The position numbers and the translations under genes were made by a program. From contig JADJRE010000004.1 of the NCBI GenBank assembly GCA_016712375.1, forward strand, positions 186,001-250,000: 64,000 nt of DNA, written 5' to 3'. Source of the stretch: Rhodospirillales bacterium (GTDB taxonomy: Bacteria > Pseudomonadota > Alphaproteobacteria > Rhodospirillales > Defluviicoccaceae). Within the stretch, counting starts at the first letter, position 1. Each line of letters starts with the position of its first letter. This document shows, one piece after another, positions 8,897 to 19,604 of the stretch. The notes beneath the pieces were generated by a model. It was not told where the DNA came from, made no database searches, and worked only from the letters and a program-made list of their open reading frames with translations.

Positions 8897-10249
8897 TCAC
8901 ACGAACGCGCTGAGAATCATGATGAAGACGATCGCGACCACCGACAGGATCGTCTCCATCGCCGTCCAGGTCTTGAAGGTCTGAACCACGGTCATGTTCA
9001 GGTACTGCTTGACCAGCCAGAAGCCGGCGTCGTTGACGTGGCTGAGCATCAACGAGCCTGCGCCGGTCGCCAGCACCAGCAGCTCGCGGTTGACGTCGGG
9101 GATCAGCGTCACCAGCGGCGCGACCAGGCCGGCCCCGGTGATCGTTGCCACCGTCGCCGAGCCGGTGGCAACGCGGATCAGGCCGGCGGCGAGCCAGGCG
9201 AGCAAAATTGGCGAAATATTGGTCTGCAAAGCGAGCTGGCCAATGGCGTTGCCGACGCCGGTATCGACGAGCATTTGCTTGAAGCCGCCGCCACCACCGA
9301 TGATGAGGATGATCGACGCGATCGGCGCCAGGCTCTCATCGACGAATTTCAGCACACGGTTGCTATCAAAGCCGCGGGCCCAACCGAACGTGAAGAAGGA
9401 GAGCAGCAGCGCGGCCAGCAACGCCACGATCGGGTCGCCGATGAAGTCCAACCATTGCCGCGCGGTGGTGCCCTCCGCCAGGAAGATGTCGGCGAACGAT
9501 TTCAGGAGCATCAGGAAGACCGGCAGCAACACCGTCACGAGGGTGATGCCAACCCCCGGCAGTGTCTTTGCTTCCGGCTCATGCGCCAGTTGAGCTGCGA
9601 GTTCGGGTGCCGGCTGCGTGTTCACGTAACGGGCGATGAAGCTGCCGAACAACGGCCCGGCGATAATGGCAGTCGGCAGGCCGACGATCAGTCCATAGAG
9701 GATGGTCCTGCCGATGTCGGCGCCAAAAATGCTGATCGCCAGCAGCGGCCCGGGATGGGGCGGAACCAGACCATGGACCACCGAAAGACCGGCCAGGAGC
9801 GGAATCGCGATCTTGACCAGCGGCATCTGGACGCGCTTGGCCATGATGAACACCAGCGGCATCAGCAGCACGAAGCCGATCTCGAAGAACAGCGGGATGC
9901 CGACGATGAAGGCGACGAACATCATCGCCCAATGCACCCGCTCTTTACCAAACCTGCCGAGCAACGCCTTGGCGATCTGATCAGCGCCGCCCGACTCCGC
10001 CATCATTTTGCCGAGCATGGTGCCAAGTCCAAGCACGATGCCGACGAAGCCGACGACGCCGCCAAACCCGGTCTGAAACGACTTCACCACTTTGGCCGCC
10101 GGCAGGCCAGTCACCAGGCCGAGGAAGATTGCGGCGAGTGCTAGTGCAATAAAGGGATGCATACGGAACTGGGTGATCAGGACGATCAGCCCGATGACGG
10201 CGATCAAGGCGTATAAGGGCAGAAGAACTTCGTTAGATAAACCGAACAT
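8897..10249 (-). CDS. gntP: gluconate:H+ symporter, GntP family
   Basis: The 450-residue membrane protein has about 12-14 hydrophobic segments and family motifs such as ALAAIFLGLVTGLP near the N-terminus and HVNDAGFWLVKQYLNMT near the C-terminus, typical of GntP permeases. It imports gluconate or a related sugar acid with protons. GGGAGG lies 11 bases before the ATG. It sits 57 bases after the rpiR-type regulator gene and directly before gntK, which fixes its role in the operon. No frameshift is seen. Confidence 0.93.
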   Translation of the reverse strand: MFGLSNEVLLPLYALIAVIGLIVLITQFRMHPFIALALAAIFLGLVTGLPAAKVVKSFQTGFGGVVGFVGIVLGLGTMLGKMMAESGGADQIAKALLGRFGKERVHWAMMFVAFIVGIPLFFEIGFVLLMPLVFIMAKRVQMPLVKIAIPLLAGLSVVHGLVPPHPGPLLAISIFGADIGRTILYGLIVGLPTAIIAGPLFGSFIARYVNTQPAPELAAQLAHEPEAKTLPGVGITLVTVLLPVFLMLLKSFADIFLAEGTTARQWLDFIGDPIVALLAALLLSFFTFGWARGFDSNRVLKFVDESLAPIASIILIIGGGGGFKQMLVDTGVGNAIGQLALQTNISPILLAWLAAGLIRVATGSATVATITGAGLVAPLVTLIPDVNRELLVLATGAGSLMLSHVNDAGFWLVKQYLNMTVVQTFKTWTAMETILSVVAIVFIMILSAFV

Positions 10250-10306
10250 TTCTCTGTTTCCTCCCTACTTGCCTGTTGGTCGGCGTCAAGCCGGCCCCTC
10301 GGCGGT

Positions 10307-11191
10307 TCAGGGCCCGGGATCGAGGTCGCCGGGGCCGCTCCTCCGTTGCTTCGGCAAGCGTTTCACCTGCAACTGCCGCTTCAGGCGGCGCAGCCTCTCC
10401 ACCATCTCATTGCCGCCTGTCAGCGCGATCCCCGTCACCAGAACGTCGATGACGGCAAGGTGGGCCAGCCGCGACATCATGGGGGTGTAGAGATCGGTGT
10501 CTTCGGCCGCCGCGACCGGCAGCGTCAGCGATGCGGCGTCTGAAAGCGGCGACCCGGGGCTGGTGATGGCGATGACGCTGGCGCCGGCGTCTTTCGCCGT
10601 AAAGACACTTTGCAGGATGTCCTTGGTGCGCCCGGTATGGGAGACGGCGACCACCGCGTCACCGGGCCGCAATGTGGTTGCCGACATCAGTTGCATGTGC
10701 GGATCCGTGTAGGCCACCGTGGGCAGGCCAAGACGGAAGAACTTGTGCTGCGCGTCCATGGCCACGACGCCTGAAGCGCCGACGCCGAAGAACTCGATCC
10801 GTTGCGCCGCAACGAGGATGTCCACCGCGCGCAAGACGAGTTCGAGATCGAGCGCGTCGCGCACCTTGACCAGGGTATTCAGATGATTGCCGAAGATCGA
10901 GCCGATCAGATCCTGCTGCGGATCGCCGGCCGTTACTGCGGCGGCGGCGAATTTGTCCTGCGCAGCAACTGCCTGGGCGAACTTGACGCGGAACTCGCGG
11001 AAGCCGCGGAAGCCGACTGATCGGCAGAAGCGGATGACGGTAGGCTCACTAACCTGCGCCTCGGCGGCCAGTTCGGCGAGCGTCTTGTGGACCGATGCAG
11101 CCGGATTTCGCATTACCGCCTTTGCCACGCGCGCCTCCGACCGGCGCAGTTGCACTTCCTCTCTCCCCAGGAGCTTCAGCAGGTCCTTCAT
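10307..11191 (-). CDS. RpiR/HexR-type transcriptional regulator
   Basis: The product of 294 residues has an N-terminal RpiR helix-turn-helix (LAELAAEAQVSEPTVIRFCRSVGFRGFREF, about residues 38-67) and a C-terminal SIS sugar-phosphate-binding domain (about 125-260; MSATTLRPGDAVVAVSHTG). HexR proteins of this family repress Entner-Doudoroff genes and release DNA on binding KDPG. Here it is the first gene of the gluconate/Entner-Doudoroff operon, and a palindrome overlaps its own promoter. A HexR-like role is therefore likely, though the effector is inferred. The product is intact. Confidence 0.9.
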   Translation of the reverse strand: MKDLLKLLGREEVQLRRSEARVAKAVMRNPAASVHKTLAELAAEAQVSEPTVIRFCRSVGFRGFREFRVKFAQAVAAQDKFAAAAVTAGDPQQDLIGSIFGNHLNTLVKVRDALDLELVLRAVDILVAAQRIEFFGVGASGVVAMDAQHKFFRLGLPTVAYTDPHMQLMSATTLRPGDAVVAVSHTGRTKDILQSVFTAKDAGASVIAITSPGSPLSDAASLTLPVAAAEDTDLYTPMMSRLAHLAVIDVLVTGIALTGGNEMVERLRRLKRQLQVKRLPKQRRSGPGDLDPGP

Positions 11192-11207
11192 TGGTGCCGC
11201 TTTGTTT

Positions 11208-11242
11208 TGTAGTTATACTACATAAAGCGGCAACAGGGTCAA
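11208..11242 (-). promoter_or_regulatory. promoter with RpiR/HexR-like operator of the gluconate operon
   Basis: TGTAGTTATACTACA (11208-11222) is an inverted repeat with 6-bp arms around TAT, close in form to the known HexR box. On the minus strand TTGACC (11237-11242) lies 16 bases before TAGTAT, which falls inside the palindrome, so a bound regulator would cover the -10. A second palindrome, GGTAACTTACC (11280-11290), lies further upstream. Autorepression is inferred. Confidence 0.65.
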
Positions 11243-11361
11243 GCAGGAGGTTTGCATTTTCAGCAGAATGGACTAAGTTGGTAACTTACCTACAAAGCCA
11301 CATCTTCCAGCAGCACGGACGTGCTGACGGTCAAACTCAGCGGCAGATTCGATGGCGGTGA

Positions 11362-12221
11362 TCAGTGCCCGCTCGGGAAATCTGCGCCTAACGTCACCTC
11401 GCGCCACGCGGCCACTTCGGCCGCCAAGGTCTTCAGCTTTTCGTTGAGCATGTCGTAGGCTGGTTTTCCCAGCAGCAGATGCAGCGGAGGGTTCGGCGAC
11501 TCGACCGCGTCGATCATCGCGGTTGCAGCTCTTGCGGGATCGCCGGGTTGATTGCCGCTGTAGGCGCGAATAGCCTCGCGCCGCGCCCCGGCTGTCCCGG
11601 TGTAGTCGGCAATCGGCGCCATCGGCGTTTCAGGGAGCGCCCGGCCCAATCCGTACGGAAGGGGCCTGGCTCGACGATCGTCACGCGGATGCCGAGTGGC
11701 TCCACCTCTTTCGCCAGCGCTTCCGAAAGTCCCTCGACCGCAAACTTCGTCGCGTTGTAGTAGCCGATGCCGGGAAAACCGATCAGCCCGCCCATCGAGG
11801 AGATGTTGACGATGTGTCCCGAGCGCCGGGATCTCATTCCCGGTAGCACCGCCTTGGTAACGTTGACGAGGCCGAACACGTTCGTTTCGAACATGGCTCG
11901 GACCTCAGCCTCTTCACCCTCTTCGATGGCGGCGAGGTAGCCGTAGCCAGCGTTGTTGATAAGCACGTCAATACGGCCGAATTCGCTCTCCGCCCTGGCG
12001 ACCACGGCGGTAATCTGATCCGCTTTCGTCACGTCGAGACCGGCGACGACCGCCGCCGGGTGCGACTCGAACTCTTCGAGCGTGGCGGGATTGCGCGCGG
12101 TGGCAATCACACGCTGCCCACGCCGGAGCAGCTGGCTGACCAACTCACGGCCAAAACCTGTGGAGCAGCCGGTGATCAACCAAACGCGTTCGGCCAAAGC
12201 ACAACCCCTTTCATCAACCAC
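11362..12221 (-). CDS. short-chain dehydrogenase/reductase, frameshifted
   Basis: About 286 residues of a classical SDR oxidoreductase. The N-terminal cofactor motif is ITGCSTGFG (TGxxxGxG), NNAG follows, and the active site has Ser in NISSMGG and YxxxK in YYNATK. The frame breaks near 11645: one base lost in the GGGCCGGGCG stretch separates RVTIVEPGPFRTDWA from RALPETPMAPIADYTG, and the two halves join normally when it is restored. The C-terminal segment resembles SDRs annotated as retinol or steroid dehydrogenase-like, but the substrate is unknown. The start is either GTG 12221 or TTG 12197, the latter seven bases after AAAGGGG. Confidence 0.85.
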
Positions 12222-12336
12222 CGGCGATCAACACGCGGGCGCGGTAGCCTTGCTTGCAGCGTCTCCCCAACCGTTCCCAGATCCAATCGACGTTCTTGTC
12301 AAAGGTCTGGGCGCCATGGGCACGAGGCTTCATCAT
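12214..12336 (-). CDS. possible 40-residue ORF upstream of the SDR gene
   Basis: A minus-strand frame beginning ATGATGAAGCC encodes about 40 residues (MMKPRAHGAQ to VLIAGG) and ends overlapping the SDR start. It has no recognised homology and no strong ribosome site. It may be a leader, a remnant, or chance. Confidence 0.2.
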   Translation of the reverse strand: MMKPRAHGAQTFDKNVDWIWERLGRRCKQGYRARVLIAGG

Positions 12337-12484
12337 CAACCTAAAGCATCTTTGTCTTCCAAGGTTCCAATGACGTGACGAACATCGCCCTTGCTGATTG
12401 CGGAGCCTTCGACCGCGGACGACGACGAGGCTATACTCCGCCAATAAGCGAAGGCCGGGAAATCCCCGGCCGGGGAGGCACGGC

Positions 12485-12555
12485 ATGCAGAGCGGTTTCC
12501 AAGCCGCCCGGATGATGCGCCGCCGCAGATCGCTTCCGCACTTTGAAGTGGGGCG

Positions 12556-12559
<4 letters not shown>
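12485..12559 (+). CDS. 24-codon leader ORF coupled to acetoacetyl-CoA synthetase
   Basis: An ATG at 12485, preceded at 6 bases by GGGGAGG, opens a 24-residue frame (MQSGFQAARMMRRRR and on) whose TGA (12557-12559) overlaps the synthetase start as ATGATGA. Its ribosome site is stronger than that of the synthetase, so reinitiation coupling is plausible. A weak -10 (TATACT, 12432-12437) lies about 50 bases upstream. The product has no recognised family. Confidence 0.4.
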
Positions 12560-14526
<1,967 letters not shown>

Positions 14527-14641
14527 TGCGCCACTACGCCAGCCGCTTTGAGCGTTCGCGGGACGTTCGTTGCCGATTCGGACCAGTGTGTTCGCCGCAA
14601 CGGCTTGAAAAGCAGCCTTCGCGCTGAACGTTAAGTGCAGC

Positions 14642-15919
14642 TCAGCTTGGAGGTGCCTCCTGCAGCGAAGCCTCCTCCACCGCGGTCGGCTGTGATGCTT
14701 CGGTGACCACGGGCACGGCGACGGGGGGCTGCGGCGGCTCCGGACCCAGCATCGCCGACGCCTCGCCCAGATGCCAGGCAACATCGTCCAGGTCCTTATG
14801 CGTCTTCCACACCCAGGCGTCGCCCCAGTACAGATTGCAACTGGTCTCGGCACGCAGCAGGTGCCAGTGCGCTTCACGCAATACGCGCGTCCATTCGCCG
14901 TCGCCGTTCTTCCGGGCGCGTTCATCCAGCCGGTGGTAGCCCGCCGACAGATCATAGATGCGGGCGAGCGCGTCGCGCTGCATCTGGCCGCCCTGCCACT
15001 GATGGAAGTCCCAGCCGTGGTGGGTATCGGTGTTCCAAGCACCGCGCCTCACCCGCACCCGGCCGTGGGCGCCGAAGCGGTCGAGATAGGCGTCGATGAA
15101 GGTGGGGCGGAGAGGTGAGTTGCCGGCGCGTACCTCGTCCAGCGCCTTCTGGTAGAAGAAGTTCCAGAAGTTGGCGAGCGGGTTGACGTTGCGGAACCAT
15201 CCGCCGTTATCGCCGTCGGTTGCCGTTGCCACCAGCGGCGGAAAGTCGCACCAGCGGGTACGCTCGATGAGCTCGTTGATGAACCAGCCATGGTCCATGC
15301 CGGAGAGCTGCGCGTTGGACAGGTCACGGTCGCGCACGACGACGACGATCTCTTCGCCCTCGAACTCGCAGAGGTGCGGCCGGTAGCGGAGTTCCTGCCA
15401 GCTCATCGTATCCACCGGATCGACGTAGTCGCAGTCCACCATGACGTAACGGTAGCCGGCGCGTTTCAGGTGCGGGATCAGCCGCTCGTCGAAGCCCATC
15501 TCCGGTGGCCAGAAGCCAGGGAAGCGTTCGCGCCAGAACACGTGCCGCGCAAAAGCCAGCCACCGGCCGATCTGCTCGTCCCAGTCAGCCTCGGGGATGA
15601 GCGCCAGGACGGGGTGATAGTAGCCTGTGCCGAGGATTTCGAAGATCTTGCTGTTCTGCAGCGCCCATAGCAGCGTGCCGCAATCGACGACGCCGTAAGC
15701 GCGGCGCTGAAACGCAGGGTGCGCCAGTGTTTCAAGTAGCGTTCCGGACATCGATAGATGCACCCGCGCCAGGTCCTCGTAAGCCCACAGGGTGCGCGGC
15801 ATGCGATCGTAGGCGAAAAGAATTTCCTTCGCCTCCCAGCTGTTCTGCTCCCACAGATCGTCGAGGTTGCTGGGCGGCTGGTGCATGTTCAGCACCAGCG
15901 CGTGATAAATCTCCTTCAT
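14642..15919 (-). CDS. glycoside hydrolase family 57 protein
   Basis: A 425-residue GH57 (alpha-amylase/branching-enzyme type) protein. The N-terminal family signature HALVLNMHQPP is followed by GFWPPEMGFDE, which carries the nucleophile Glu of conserved region III. GWFINELIERT and WNTDTHHGWDFHQW are also typical. The last 45 residues are Pro/Ala/Glu-rich and probably disordered. GGGAGG precedes the ATG by 6 bases. It probably remodels intracellular alpha-glucan, in line with GlgE and GH13 at the left end, but amylase and branching activities cannot be told apart here. Confidence 0.88.
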   Translation of the reverse strand: MKEIYHALVLNMHQPPSNLDDLWEQNSWEAKEILFAYDRMPRTLWAYEDLARVHLSMSGTLLETLAHPAFQRRAYGVVDCGTLLWALQNSKIFEILGTGYYHPVLALIPEADWDEQIGRWLAFARHVFWRERFPGFWPPEMGFDERLIPHLKRAGYRYVMVDCDYVDPVDTMSWQELRYRPHLCEFEGEEIVVVVRDRDLSNAQLSGMDHGWFINELIERTRWCDFPPLVATATDGDNGGWFRNVNPLANFWNFFYQKALDEVRAGNSPLRPTFIDAYLDRFGAHGRVRVRRGAWNTDTHHGWDFHQWQGGQMQRDALARIYDLSAGYHRLDERARKNGDGEWTRVLREAHWHLLRAETSCNLYWGDAWVWKTHKDLDDVAWHLGEASAMLGPEPPQPPVAVPVVTEASQPTAVEEASLQEAPPS

Positions 15920-16088
15920 CGAAATCCTCCCATCCTCGGCTTCCGCATCCTCGCCGCAGGCTTAGCGTGCCACCGGGCGGGCGGCAACCGGCGAGTGCCC
16001 GAGGAGAGACAAGAGGAGATCGGCAGCGACGAATTTCCCCGCCACCCCAGTTGCCACCGTTCTCGTACAGAACCCTGTTACCGCGAGT

Positions 16089-18982
16089 TCAGCACCGTCG
16101 CTTCGGTGCGGATCGCGGAGCCGATGCAGGTGATGCCACCTCGGAGGATAGTCGGTCGATACCCAGTCCCCGGCTCCGTCGCGCCGTCCCAGCCTCTATC
16201 GTCGCCATCCTGCTGTGCAAAGCACTCAGCCGGAGGTGAATATCAAGGAGAAGCGATCCAAGGACGTCTGGATTCTCGGCGACAAGATCGGCGACGATGC
16301 TGACCGGAAACCGCAATAGAAGGGCCGGCGACGCGGCACGGAACGAGACCGCAGGCCTGTCCTCGCCGAACAGCGCCGACTCGCCGAATGATTGGCGCGG
16401 ACCGAGAGTTTCAACGGTTCTTCCTTCGAACCCAATGTCCACCGTGCCGCTGCGTACGACATAGACGTGCCGTATCGGCTCGTGCGCTTCGACGATTGCC
16501 TCGTCCGCGGCGCGCGGCAACGGCTCCGCCAGCCTGGCGAACCGGGCGATGTCCTCCATAGCCACGGCGCTGAACAGCGGCGTCGTCTTGAGGAATAAAA
16601 CCAGGTCGAGCATCGTTTCCTCTTCTGTCGCGAGGTTACCGCAGTTCCGTTCTCCGGTCAGTCTTGCGACCAGCAGACGCGCCCACGGATCGTGAGTGGT
16701 GGCCTTCCCGATTACCAGCAGTTCTCCCGCCCGTCCCGGCCGGCCGATGTCCGGTGCGGCAGCATCCCGCGCGACGTTTTCGAGCAACGGCATGACCGGC
16801 TGGATGAACCGCTTCGTCGGCATGTTGATCAACGCTTCGCAGGCGTTTGATCGGGTCCGTGGCTCGCGGGCCTGCGTCATGGCGTGCAAAAACTTGACGT
16901 CGCGAGGATTGCCGAGCGCCGACTTAACGACAAAGACGCGGCGAACGATCCGCCGATTGCTGTCGCTCAGCCACGCCATGAGTGCGCGGCGCGCATCATC
17001 ATCGCGGACGTCGGTCATCTGCCGAAGCGCATCGAGAGCATCGAGGTTGAGACGTGCCCGACTGAACAACGGCTGTAAATGGTCGTGGAGAAGCTGCGCC
17101 GCTTTGCGCGTGCCGATGCCGCCGATGGCGAAGATGGCAGCTTCGGCGACTTCCGGGCGGACCGATCGCAAGTGCATTGCAGCCGTTGGTAGAGCCGCCG
17201 CGCAAAAGGTCGCGAGCAGCCCGGCAGAAGCTCGACGGACCGATTGCGAACGATCTTCAAGTCCTCGCGCGACGTCGAGGATACGGTTGGCGGATCGCCT
17301 GCTATCGATCAGGGCGAAGCGCCAGATGCCGGCATCGGAGCGTCGTTGATTGCGCAGCCGGGACCCGCGGGGAGCACCAGGCAGCTCCGGCGCCCGCTCT
17401 CCGACCAGCGCGTAATCGCTTCGCCGCAGCCGCGGTGAGGTCGGCGCTGCGACCAGTCGGGGCGGCGAAGCGCCCGTCTCTACCATTCCGTTAGCCGGCG
17501 ATACCTCGCAAGCTTGCGGCGGCCGCGATCCTTCGTCGTCGAAGGCAACCGCTGCGTCGGTCAACAGCTCGGGCGCCAGCCTCCCCGCCAGATCGCGACC
17601 AAAGCTGCGCACCTGCGAATCCGGGTGCATCAGCAACTTGCGGATGTCGCCCGAGGAGAACAGCCGGCCGTTCTCGGCACGGGCGTATTCCGAAGGGCTG
17701 ATGGTGCGCAGACGCAGACTGCGGAGCAGATGCGGCAGAAAGCTTGCACCGACCAGTGCCGAAACACCGATGAAAGCAACCCCGATGCCGATCGCGACAA
17801 AGAGGACCAACTGCGGCCCGCTCCAGCTCTGCAACCAGAGCAGGCTCAAGGCGGAAAGGGCGACCCCCAGGGGATAGACAACACCATCGACGAGGATGCG
17901 AACTTGCGCCGACACGCGATAGGGAATCGCCGCGAAGTCGAGCGTCTTGACCGGTTCGAAAACAGCGTTCGACAGTGCGATAACGTTGGCGTGGACGAAG
18001 ACAGCCGCGGCAGGCTCCACCATGAGAGCAATGCCAGGAGACCGCCACAGGTGGACAGCGGGAAGATGAGGTTGCGGACGATGGGACCGGCCCGTTCCAA
18101 AATCAGCTTTCCACATACCGCGAGTATCAGCAGTTCCGCCGCCTGGTGGCCGGCATAGACGATCGCCATGAAGCTCGAGAGTTCGTCCGCGTCGCTGAAC
18201 GACTGCTCGTAGACGGTCATGGCCAAATAGTCCTGAAGGCAGAACAAGGCCGACATCAGCAGCACCGAGGCGGCGATGCCGGCGGTAATCGGAAACGTCC
18301 GGACAACGTTGCCCGTCGCCTTCAGCGCGTCCAGGATCCCGGGTTCCACTTCGTCCGCTTCGCCTTCGTCGGACGGCGGATCCAGCCGCCCGATGCGGCG
18401 GTACTGGGCGAAGCACAGCGCAAAGAACACCGCGTCCAGCAGCAGCAAATCGCGGCCGGCGAAGATTTCGCAGAAGATCGTTGCCGCGAAACCCGCGAAG
18501 ATGCCGCCGAGGCCAAAGGCCGCGGCCAGGAAGGGTGTCTGCCGCTTCAGTTCCAGGGTCGGCAGGTGCTGCGAAGCGGAAAGCCAGAACAACGTGTCGA
18601 ACACGATCTCCAGCGCGTAGGCGGCAATGCAGCTGGCGTGCGATGCGCCGGGGAGCTCGAACGCCAGTGCCGCCCGAAGCGCCAGAGCCAGAAACATCGA
18701 GGCGAGCGAGGCAACGCCGCTGATACGCGACACCGGCCAGCGGCAAAGCGCCGCCGATATCCCGGAAGCGAGAGGAACCGACACTGCCGCGAGCAGGAGA
18801 TAAACCAGGGGCAGCGCCGCACTGCCTTCGTCGACCAGAACCTGGGCGGAGCCGACGGCCATCAGGACGATGACCGCCGCCGAAAGCAGGGCAGCTAGAA
18901 GGGCAAGTTCCAGGACAATCGGCGGCCTATTGAAATAGTGCCGGATCGCGCCGGCCAGACGGGCTCCGTTAACACCGCGCAT
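16089..18982 (-). CDS. ATP/ADP-translocase-like membrane protein with HEAT and cNMP-binding domains, frameshifted
   Basis: Two frames join into one protein of about 965 residues. The N-terminal half (first 430 residues) has roughly ten to twelve membrane segments and resembles the Npt/AAC nucleotide-transporter branch of MFS. A middle region of Ala/Arg-rich helical repeats looks HEAT-like (for example HLRSVRPEVAEAAIFAIGG). The C-terminus holds a cyclic-nucleotide-binding domain with the phosphate-cassette-like FGESALFGEDRPAVSFRA. The shift lies near 18020, between LLALLSWWS and EPAAAVFVHANV. The start directly follows the SET gene stop (TAAATG). Nucleotide transport is not proven; similar proteins may act as sensors. 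Confidence 0.8.
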
Positions 18983-19555
18983 TTAGGGGGTGGAGGAGGC
19001 TCGCTCCTCGCTTTCAACGATGAACGCGGCGACCACTCCGAGCTCGAGATAACGGTGACGAAGCGCTTGCGGCAGCGTCGAGAAGCTGCGAACCACGCCG
19101 CGGCAGGTTGGCGCGCCGCACTGGCACAGCATGTCTTCCTGCGGATGTTCCTGGTGCGTGGAGTAGTCGTAGGTTAGTTCCTCGCCGGCTGCGATGTCGC
19201 GCAGGGCGATCATGTTGAAGCCGGTTGGGCCTGCCCGCAGCCCGCAGTTCGGCTCGCAACTGTGGTTGGTGAAATCGTCGAGGCCGCCATAGGGCGGCAG
19301 GAACAAATCCGATCCGACCTGGAAAATGTCGGCGTGCGTATAGCCGTAGAGCCGTAGCTGCGCGTACGGTCGCGCGGCGGCGAAATACCTGCGATCGCAA
19401 ACTTGCAGAGCGATACTTCCCGCCTTCAACGCCCGGACGGTGAACAGGCCCAGACCGCAACTCGATGTCGGCGCCACATACACGTAGTTGTACTGCCCAA
19501 TTTTTGCCTGTGGCTTATGCTCAAGAAAAGTCTGCGGGTTCGAGTTGTGCAGCAT
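18983..19555 (-). CDS. SET-domain protein methyltransferase
   Basis: The 190-residue product is essentially one SET domain with a post-SET motif: GLGLFTVRALKAG at the start, NHSCEPNC (pseudoknot, AdoMet binding), AGEELTYDYS with the catalytic Tyr, and CQCGAPTCRG, a Cys cluster that binds Zn in related enzymes. It should methylate a Lys of an unknown protein. Stand-alone SET proteins occur sporadically in bacteria. It lies 49 bases after the GGDEF-EAL regulator and its stop touches the ATG of the translocase-like protein, so the two are very likely co-translated. The substrate may be a neighbour, but that is speculation. Confidence 0.88.
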   Translation of the reverse strand: MLHNSNPQTFLEHKPQAKIGQYNYVYVAPTSSCGLGLFTVRALKAGSIALQVCDRRYFAAARPYAQLRLYGYTHADIFQVGSDLFLPPYGGLDDFTNHSCEPNCGLRAGPTGFNMIALRDIAAGEELTYDYSTHQEHPQEDMLCQCGAPTCRGVVRSFSTLPQALRHRYLELGVVAAFIVESEERASSTP

Positions 19556-19604
19556 CGTGTTTCACCATGTTAATATTCGTCACAACAGGTGGGCGCCGTC
19601 GATC

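Noticed and set aside
9038..10144. 368-codon plus-strand frame opposite gntP
   Set aside because: Gln/Asp/Arg/His-rich translation with no domain; gntP on the other strand is certain.
16884..18158. Several plus-strand open frames opposite the translocase-like gene
   Set aside because: They are shadows. The minus-strand gene shows membrane segments and a cNMP-binding domain in continuous sense order.
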